DNA of 64,000 nucleotides from Salticus scenicus (taxonomy: Eukaryota > Arthropoda > Arachnida > Araneae > Salticidae), in assembly GCA_963930645.1 (NCBI GenBank), contig OZ005657.1, forward strand, positions 46,405,153-46,469,152, read 5' to 3'. The notes below the pieces were generated by a model. It saw only the letters and a list, made by a program, of their open reading frames with translations, was not told the origin of the DNA and did not search any database. A program made the translations under genes and the position numbers. Below, in pieces: positions 55,620-64,000 of this stretch (positions are counted from its first letter, which is position 1; every line of letters begins with the position of its first letter).

Positions 55620-57784
55620 AGAAACGTATGTAGAATCTGAAAATAAATTTGGTTTTTGAAATTTTTCTTTCGTTTGGTTTTTATTTTCAAACGGCCCTTA
55701 CTGAAAAAACACGCCTCGTAATTTAATAATATGAAAGCAAAAGGTAGAATAAATCAGTTAAAAATAAGCAGAGACAAATCAAGCAAAATTTTATTTCCTG
55801 ACTCAAAACGACAAAATGACAAAAAAATGCATATTTTTTAGTTAAATTACTGTTGCTCTAATACTGATGGCCAAAAATATTTGTAGTCATAAACATAATA
55901 GTAAAGGATTATATCTTTCATCCTGAACATTGTTCGAAACTACTGAAAAATTAGAAAGCTTGTTTGCTGTGTTTAAATTTAGAAGGGTCCGCTACTAGTG
56001 CGTTTACCTTACAATAATAACAATAATAATAATAATAATTAAAAAGTTATAAGCGGGTAAACTGGCATGTGGGTAAAAAATGGGGAGTGTTCTGGTTGAC
56101 ACGATTACAGTTCTTCTGGTCATCTCTGAAACAAAATTTAATAAAACATTCTTAATTAGTAAGAATGTCGTTATAGCCCTACCTAAAAGGAAGAAAAAGG
56201 AATTTCGTAATTTAAAAAGAAATATATATATTTTTTATTTTTTGAAAATCGTAAAAATAAATAATTTTGATACAAAAGTGGTAGGGGGGATAGAAGGTTA
56301 TATATTGAAGGTTGGTACAACATTTGAAATAAATTTGTTAAACAGAACTTGAGGTATCATGTCAACTATATTGAAAAGAGTAGCTCTCAGAAAAACGAGT
56401 TTAAACTTTTGAGCAAGTTTCTGACAGCCGCAACAGTCTAAGTCATAGAATGATATGTTATACTTACATTTTGTCAGTCGACGATTCTTGATTCATAGAG
56501 TACGCCTTCTTCGACCTCAAAATATATTTTTTCAGAAGCTTATTCTGATTTACCAGCAACTCTAGCTTCCTTACCAGGAAACCATCCCAATAGTGTAATA
56601 ATATAAATCAATTAAATGATATTCATTCGAGAGGATATAGTCTAACGTAATTTTCGACGTGTAAACTGTTTGCCTTGTTGAGCCTGTTCCCGAGAAATCT
56701 GTGATTAAGTTTGAGTAAAAACGTAGTAACAAGAAAGGAGTGAGTGGAGTCTCGATAAAACCTGCCTGACCCATTACTTTTTTCAATTTTTCGATTCCAC
56801 ATTAGCGAATTTTCAGGCATTATATCTCGGTAGAATGTATCTCAAAGTTGAAATGCGCAATTGATTTAGGCATCAAACAACATGTTTGTTAATACTTTTT
56901 CGATTTCTGTTTATTTTGGATTTCATTCATTATTTTAATAAGGCGTGGTTTTATCGATTCAGGCTTGGTTGCATCAATTATTGGTGAAGTTTCAGAATTT
57001 GTAACTCGAAAACGAGCTGACGAAGGCAATTGTTTTACGCGTCAAAAAAACATATGTATATATGCTCTTTCCATTGATGCTTGTTTGGGTTTTATTTATT
57101 ATTACAATATAGGATGGTTTCCTAGTTAGAATCATCAAAAACTCGTTGCTCGGAGCTCTCAATTCGACTTTTGTCCCGTTTAGTAGCGAATGTACAATCT
57201 TCAGGACCTATAGTAATTCACATGACATTCATTGTTTTTAAAATTGGTAAAAATACTTTATTGAGACCATAAACAGTTTTATTATTTACAGTTTCAGTAG
57301 TCGATGTTTCTGCATGCATACGTTTTGGTGCAAAAGTCTAGAATAATAAATTTAACGATTCATGATTATTTTGGGTTTCTAACCCCAAACATCCACATAA
57401 TAAGCTTTCTGATAACAGGTTTTTATATATCGGCTGTATTACTTTCAATACTTTGTCATTTAGAGCTTGTTCGATTTGCTCCAGCGTGACGGGTTTAGTT
57501 GCTGCGTCACTACTCCGTAAATTATTGGAATTTTAAAATTTCCTCTGGAGGATATATTCTTAAAGATCTTAACTTTAAAAATATGTAAAAAAAAAAAAAA
57601 AAAAAAGTTGTTTATTTTTATTTATATTTATTTATTTATTTTTAATTTACTTGGCGTTATTTCTTTGGTTGAAGCAAGAAATAACTTTTGCTCTTAAAAA
57701 TCAAGTGCTTGGGTTAAATATTGTTAGAATATTGATTAAATATTAATGTGGTTTTAGATAATAATAATAATAAACTTTTTCACG

Positions 57785-57821
<37 letters not shown>

Positions 57822-58184
57822 TAGAAATATTTAGTGACCTTTTTCTACCAAATTTTGACAAAATGAACACATTATTGCTAAAACAGTAACACGAAAATTT
57901 ATTTTTTAAATGCACTAAGAAGATAACTATACATCTATCACATTAAAAACAAAGAAAAGATATGGTGATGCACATATTGAGATAGTGCAATCAATATACG
58001 TGATATTATATGATGATAAGGTGAGATAGGGTTTTGATTTCAGTTCGGGTTGACGAAAAATCTTTCTTTTATATTTCAGGATTTTTAAAATAACTATGGC
58101 AGAAAATGGTTGGTACCAATTTTTATTTAATACTCGTATATATGCAATTAAAATTTTCATGAACAATTTAATGTTTTTTTACAG
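55620..58184. other. Upstream region of the plus-strand TULIP exon
   Basis: AT-rich with A runs at 57588-57607 and 57785-57818. The first exon of the plus-strand gene (signal peptide, expected to end in a single G before GT) should lie here or further left. I found no convincing candidate. Frames at 56080, 56571 and 57304 have no motifs. Confidence 0.4.
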
Positions 58185-58457
58185 ATGCATCTTTTTGCGG
58201 AAATGCAAATGATCTTACTGATTACATACTAAATAAATTCCCTAAAAAGAGTATTGATCCTCTTCCAATAAACGTAAATACAGAAACTCTTAAAATACAA
58301 GAAGGAGAATTACGAGGTCTCTCCAGTGTGAGCAGGTATGGAAATTGTACACTTCACGCTGATGACAAGGAAAGCAAAGTTATTCTGGAACTAGGAGCAT
58401 CGAATCTTTCATCTTATTTGAAGTATGAAATTCAGTCTAGTCTCTTACGAATTAGTG
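58185..58457 (+). CDS. Internal exon of a second group-7 allergen-like TULIP gene
   Basis: The acceptor TTTTTTTACAG precedes ATGCATC at 58185 and the donor is TTAGTG|GTAAGAAA at 58457. The exon is 273 bp: two bases of an aspartate codon, 90 codons and one trailing base. These are exactly the phases of the exon at 12873-13154. The translation (starting after aspartate ASFCGNANDLTDYILNKF) shares GNAN, a PL-I turn, the G-(I/L)-(K/R)-GLSS block followed by R-G-CTL, and a second strand (ESKVILELGASNLSSYLKYE). It is three codons shorter than its paralogue. Both encode the N-terminal half of a secreted lipid-binding protein of BPI/TULIP type, as in group-7 mite allergens. The next exon was not found before 64000. 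The apparent start at 58328 is out of the real frame context. Confidence 0.7.
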
Positions 58458-58642
58458 GTAAGAAAATATTTATATTTAATTATAGAATAAGTAAAATTTG
58501 TAACGTATGATATTATTAAATGGTTATTACATGTACGATTATTTATTTATTTATTTATTTTGTATGTAAATAGGCTTGCAAATTATACTCACCTCAGAAA
58601 TGTAAACATTTCTTTACTTTCAATTTCCATATAAGTGGTAAT

Positions 58643-59112
58643 CATAGACCTTATATAGATAGACTACGCCACCAATAGGACTTCCCATTATAGTGAATGT
58701 CTTCAACATGAGGGTGTAATATGAAACCTCCATCCTTTGCGATCAGCGTCGTATGTCACGTGACAGGGAGTTGAAGAGATTCTTCCATAAGAAAGCACTT
58801 ATTTTTGTAATAATTGAAACAAAAAATTCTCCCCTTCAGAATTGTTTCTCACAAAAGAAATTTTTTTATAATTAATCTATGACATTTTAGCTTTCCAACG
58901 ATGCGTAAATCTAAAGGCTTAAATGAAAAGTATGTGCACAATACAGAAATTAAAAAACTAAAAACTACTTTCTTTCCTATGGAAAAATCACATAATATTC
59001 GTTCTCCTCTCTCTCTAGGTCTGCATCACGTGATAATTTAGCTGGGGAAGCTACTTCATGTCGCAGACAGATAATGAGGGGGGATGCGTGGTCTATCAAT
59101 ATAAGGTCTATG
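58643..59112. mobile_element. hAT-type MITE in the intron of the plus-strand gene
   Basis: The 470-bp element has ends CATAGACCTTATATAGATAG and, reversed, CATAGACCTTATATTGATAG. It is flanked by an exact 8-bp duplication, GTGGTAAT (58635-58642 and 59113-59120). Non-coding, with CACGTGA boxes at about 58753 and 59029. Confidence 0.9.
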
Positions 59113-59120
59113 GTGGTAAT

Positions 59121-59499
59121 GGTAAGGGGTTTGTTAAAAACGTCTTATACCTCGTATATGGCAGCGAAAGTTTTGTCTTGAAAACTAAAAGAAGACCGCT
59201 AACAAATTAAAGTAAAACATAATATTTGAGATAACCTTGTAATAAATAATGATTAAAGTTCCTTATCTGTAATATGTGATTATAATGCTTCTTTTAACTA
59301 TCTATATTCATTTTTATATGTAAATAGCTCGTATAATCCTGAAGATACAAAGATTTCATTAACAACAATAAAAATTTTTGAGCGTTTTATGTTCCATGCA
59401 GGATTTAAATGTATGCAGAATTTTAAAACTACAGCAACGTCATTTTTAGAAAACTTGACATATTTTAGTAGACACAACATGATGCAATCAAATTAGAGT
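59121..59499. other. Intronic, no gene seen
   Basis: AT-rich; the minus-strand frame at 59298-59480 shows no motif. Confidence 0.4.
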
Positions 59500-60110
59500 A
59501 ATATTGATTCATCATCCGAAGAAATATGAGAAATCTTGCTAAATATTTTTTAACTACGCATGCGGAAGCATTAAAAAGTTTCTTTTGCATAGTTTATTAA
59601 CCAAATGTATTGAATTATTCTAAAACGTTCAAACAAATATCTTGAAAATTCAGGAATATACTGTCGATAGAATTAGCTGAATTGTTAATTAAAAAAAGAA
59701 AGAACTATAAGGTGTTTTATCCATATGTTTTTATTTTTTTCATTTTTTTCAATCAATATATATTGTATTGCATTAACTGATTGAAAATAAAGATATAAAT
59801 AAACCCCTTATTATTTTGCTTCTTTTTCCAAGCAACTGAAATTCAATACAATTTTATCGATATCTTTTTGAATTTCTAACGATATTTGCTTAGATTTTTT
59901 AGAGTAACTCAATACATATGACTAATACAATGTAGAAAAGAAATATTGTTAACGCTTATTCAGCATGTGCAATTAATAAATTTTTTAGCAAAAATTTTCA
60001 TATATCACCAGATATTTAGCATTTTATAATCTGATTCCAGAATGTTGTGTCTACTATAGTAGATCAAGTTTTCTAAAAATGGCATTGCTTTAGTTTGAAA
60101 ACCCTGCATG
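59500..60110. repeat. Diverged relative of the palindrome at 10672-11335
   Basis: The same blocks recur in order: a GCATGCGGAAGCATT region, AACCAAATGTATTGAATTAT, AACTATAAGGTGTTTTATCC, then the complement arm AAACCCCTTATTATTTTGCT and AACTCAATACATATGACTAA. Arms are less alike than in the first copy. It is also a foldback-like structure. Confidence 0.6.
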
Positions 60111-60271
60111 TTATGAACATACGAGTTTGAAAATTTTTCATTAATGCTAAAGAAGTTTTTATATCGCCATGAATATACGTGCTACTCACATACAAATGAA
60201 TATATATATAATTAAAAGAGGGATCATAATCACACGCAATCAATCATTATTTGCAGGGTTATCCCAAACTA

Positions 60272-60573
60272 CAGCGTCTAAAATAAACACAGTGTGGCAA
60301 TCGCCTATAACCGTGATGTTAAAATGATGCTACAAAAATTAAGCTTACCGAAATGTCGCTGTGATCGAAGCTATTGCTCAAATCGAAGACCTGATTGGCT
60401 TTTCCCAGTTTCGTCAGTTTAATCACGTGATCTAAGCATATAATTAACCAATAGGGAGTCTCGGTTTTGTTGTCGTGACACTAGCTTCGATTACAATGAC
60501 ATCTGGTGACAGGCTTAATTTTTTTAGTACAATTTTATTCGCCGCTATCCACACTGTTTATTCTAGACGCTGT
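60272..60573. mobile_element. Mariner-type foldback MITE, 302 bp
   Basis: The ends are CAGCGTCTAAAATAAACA and, reversed, CAGCGTCTAGAATAAACA, with TA on each side (60270-60271 and 60574-60575). The arms stay paired for about 120 bp, including ATCGAAGCTA near both inner ends. Non-coding. Confidence 0.85.
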
Positions 60574-60575
60574 AC

Positions 60576-61490
60576 CCAAACTTAATAAATCCCGCCAGTG
60601 GTCGAGATCGAAAGGTTCACCAATATTTAGGATACTAGCAGAGTCAATCGGTTTTAACAAACACAGTCACAGTCACAATCCAATCGTTATGTTTTATTCT
60701 TTCATTTGATACTGGCTCCTTTTTAGCCTTTGGGACAAAGCGTTCGCTGAAATACAAGAGATATAAGATGTTCTTTACGCTCTACAAATTAGAAACGGAA
60801 ATAATGGGAAAATAAAGGCAGAAAGTAAGGAAATTTTAAAATTCTGTGATGAGTTAAATAATTTTAATACATTCTTATTTAAAGGGATATGAAACATTGA
60901 AAAAAAAAATTCTTTTTCATTCTATCGCTTCTCGATTCACGCAGTGATTATTAAATCATTCCATGGAATCTATAACTTTTATGCATATATTTGGTTTTAA
61001 AGGATAAAAAATTAAGTTTAGAAGTTAAAAAGCCTTTTTTTATGGAGTAAAAATGTAAAATAAGGTCAGATTCCTAAAGGCTCCATATGCATTCAATATA
61101 CTTTTATAACTTTAATTATTTTCTATGATATTTTTCTTATAACTGAACCTGTCTGATTATGGCATTTTGTATATCGTAAATACAATATAAAAAAAAAAAA
61201 AAAAAAAAAAAAAATGTAAAATATGAAATTTTATAGATATTTTATCATGCGACCCAATTAGAGAATTCATAATAAAGGTTGTAATTTTTTAACTTCAAAA
61301 TTAATATACAGTTTTGTGATTAATAAACTGATTAAAGTTCATAGAAAATGTTTAAAGCATTGAATGAATAAGAAGCATTTTGAGCAAGAAATAATTTATT
61401 TGTTATTCACAAAATTGGAAGCCCAATAAAAATATCTTTAAAATTTAAAAGTTATTTAAAAGATTCTAAAATTGTCAAAAAATTTCTGAA

Positions 61491-61530
<40 letters not shown>

Positions 61531-63439
61531 CAAGAACGTAAAAATGGCATTATTCTAAAAGGCTTCGTCCCATTTTATAATAACTATGACTGTATAGTTC
61601 TGATTGCATTGATTTTAATCGTTTTCACTATCTCCTATACCCTTAACTTTTTAACTTTCTAAGAAAAGAGAATAAATCATAGAGGTAGGAACACGAGTAA
61701 TCGAATTTTGAATTAATTGTTACCGTTAATAGCTGCAAATGTTGTTAATAAAAAACAGTTAGTTTTTACAGAATGGCTATAGCAATAAAATAAAGTAAAA
61801 TAAGGAGTTAAAATTAGTATTATTATTATTATTAATATTACTATTGTAGTTTTATAAGCCTTATTTTACTTTATTTCTGGCTATTTATTTATAGTCATAT
61901 CTTTTGGAAATTTTATTACAATCATACATATATTTTTAACGCGAAAATATAAATCATACATTAAGAGGCGTACTTTTGTATCTATCCTTTATTCAATCGC
62001 GTTGATTTATTTAGACAGGAAGGGAAATAATAATAGCTTTATTTATTTATTTTATTATTGTTATATATATATTTTTTTTCATTATTTTGTCTAAGAATCT
62101 GTTTTATCTCTATATTAGCCATTTTTGGAAAAAAAAAAAAAAAAAAAGGATCTTAATATATTATTACTATTATTATTATGTCTTTTTGAAAGTTGAAATA
62201 TATGATCTAAGATAAGTCTAAACGATATGTTATTATTTCTGTGTCACAGAGATATTAAGTACAACAAAATTTAACCATGAAAAAATAGTAATAAACTTCT
62301 AAGTATTCATTTTTAAAGTAATTTAACATTCTTTTTTGGCAAATAATTAAGTTTAGTACAAGACTTTCATTTTAGCTATATAAAATAAACTTTTGTAAAA
62401 TTATTCTAAAGGATATAAACGTATTAATTGAAATCCATGAAAATATATTTCATATTTGTTATTTTCAGTTTCAACTTAAATAGCGCTCAATTTCTTTCTT
62501 CAATCTCTAAGATTCGTTAATTTAATAATAATAATAATAAACTGTATATTAATGCACAAACATGAAGTTTGTCGTACCTTTTTACATATTAATTATAAAA
62601 GTGAAATTTATGAATAATATGAGTTTGAGGGGGAAAATGTTTGTCAAGAAGGCATTAAAAATATCTTTATTTTTATACATTTTTCATTTTATACTCGCAA
62701 TCTTTTATGTTAAAATTTCCGATAAAAAAAAGCTGCTAAATCTACATGAGGCAATTTCTTAAAATTGCATAAAATCTGTATAGATGTAACATCTTTATGT
62801 TCTCGACTACATAGTTTAAGAGTATTAGGAGCAACATAGCCCTTAGAGTGGAAGTTTATTGAGTAGTAGATCGAAATTTTACACTATTGAACGTATGTGC
62901 AAATTAAAAAAGGATTTGATTTATAAAAATTCTATTTTTCTAATTTCTTTATGATCCTTTTTTTTTAATATGTGATTTACGTTAGCTCTAACTTAATAAC
63001 GTATTTTTTAGGTACAACATAATGCACTTCAATCAACAGAAGTTGACTACTTATTTTTGAAAAAAAAAAAAAAATGGTCTATTACTATCTTCTGGTTATA
63101 TAAGAAGAAAGTATGGGATTCGGGAAAGTTTTCGATTTCCGGTTTTCGATTAATTTAGACATTTTGAGATTTCGTTAACATGATTCGACCATTTTTAGAA
63201 AATGTCTGTCTTTTTGCTTTAGCAAAACTGTGAACGCTGTACCTCATGAATCAATGGATTTAATTTAAACTAACTTATTATTTAGTTGGACCTCGGCTTT
63301 AATTGGTGCTGATTAGCTTTTGGATTATATCCTTCAAAAGGTTTCGCTGTCACGCTACAATTTCCTACCATTTTAGGGAAGGCTCAGCATCTATAGTGGA
63401 CCAAATTTAGTATAAGAGATATATAGTATATAAAATTCT
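60576..63439. other. Intronic or intergenic, no gene seen
   Basis: AT-rich with A runs at 61190-61214, 62130-62148 and 63060-63074, a T run at 61497-61530, and TTA microsatellites near 61818. I looked for the terminal TULIP exon (the counterpart of 5997-6280) on the plus strand and did not find it. Confidence 0.5.
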
Positions 63440-63850
63440 GATGATTCAATCTGGGTGTATATCAGCCGACAGATGGCGTGCTAGGTTGCAATTTAATCCT
63501 ATTTTGGGGGATACTATATCTAAGTTTCTATAGTATATAAATATACAAAACTTGGTATGTGAGATGGATATTAGGTAAAACTATGGTAATTCACTGTGGA
63601 TGCATACTGGACGACAGGTGGCGCTGCTATTCGGAAATAATTTTCATTTACCGGAAAGCTATATCTCAGCTTCTATGCAACATAAATGCACCAAACTTGG
63701 TGTGTAAGATACGTATTATGAAAAAGTATTCTTATTAAATTTTGGTGAATACAGGTCGGCAGGTGGGGCGGCTATTACTTTCTGCGATTTTATGAATGGT
63801 TATATCTCAGCAACTATTGATGAAAATGCATAAGTCACTTTAAATTTCTT
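63440..63850 (+). repeat. Tandem array, ~145-bp unit (right edge)
   Basis: Landmarks are AGATGGCGTGCTAGG near 63473, GGTGGCGCTGCTATTC near 63618 and GGTGGGGCGGCTATTA near 63762 (145 and 144 bp apart). Each is followed by a TATATCT block (TATATCTCAGCTTCTATG, TATATCTCAGCAACTATT). AAACTTGGTGTGTAAGATA marks the other part of the unit. It is the same family and orientation as the array at 1-560. Confidence 0.8.
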
Positions 63851-64000
63851 AATAGCCGCAAATGCGTATTTGTTGCTTTAATGATGCCCTCATGTCTAAT
63901 TTTTTTACATCTAATGAAAGAACATACTTTTATTTTGACCTAAGACAACTGTTGCGAGTTTTTTGCAATTTACAGTGTTTACTTACAAAGTTATTTATTA

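Noticed and set aside
1..64000. CRISPR arrays, bacterial operons, rRNA or true tRNA genes
   Set aside because: No regular short repeats with unique spacers, no ribosome binding sites and no foldable tRNA cloverleaf. The tRNA-like boxes belong to SINEs.

Overview
The window is AT-rich (by eye about 70%) animal nuclear DNA with intron-split genes, dozens of long homopolymer runs, and repeats everywhere. The only host genes I can support are two paralogues of the chelicerate group-7 mite-allergen type (TULIP/BPI-fold lipid-binding secreted proteins). Together with tRNA-derived SINEs and the mix of mariner, Tc1, hAT and TTAA elements, this points to an arthropod, most likely an arachnid such as a spider. 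That assignment is an inference.

Host genes. A minus-strand gene has an internal exon at 12873-13154 and its terminal exon at 5997-6280, joined across a 6.6-kb intron full of transposons. A plus-strand paralogue has the homologous internal exon at 58185-58457, with the same splice phases and shared residues. The two genes are head to head, about 45 kb apart. Neither signal-peptide exon was found, and the last exon of the plus-strand gene probably lies beyond the window.

Mobile DNA, left to right. 1-13 kb: edge satellite (~145-bp unit), a 380-bp MITE, SINE, hairpin mariner MITEs, a decayed mariner element and a 660-bp palindrome. 14-25 kb: TTAA MITEs, a decayed Tc1 transposase, a second ~145-bp tandem array, twin CACTGTTAAA MITEs, and a SINE split by a MITE. 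27-30 kb: hairpins, an inverted duplication and SINEs. 30.36-46.95 kb: a nest of insertions. An hAT-like MITE holds a TTAA MITE. That MITE is split by a non-LTR retrotransposon of about 10.3 kb (I/R1-like, exact 15-bp target duplication). The retrotransposon's ORF1 is in turn split by a 5.7-kb DNA transposon of unassigned superfamily, which contains further elements. 47-50.5 kb: a cluster of short hAT-like MITEs. 52-63 kb: SINEs, a mariner fragment, the plus-strand exon and intronic MITEs. 63.4-63.9 kb: the left-edge satellite again.

The retrotransposon is the most striking object. It has an apparently intact 1196-aa ORF2 (endonuclease, reverse transcriptase, RNase H), a gag-like ORF1 with zinc knuckles whose frame is interrupted only by the DNA transposon, and a 3.8-kb 5' UTR containing five promoter-like tandem monomers. 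Each monomer keeps the same short antisense reading frame open. All coordinates of repeat ends were read by eye. They are firm where target duplications are quoted and approximate elsewhere.
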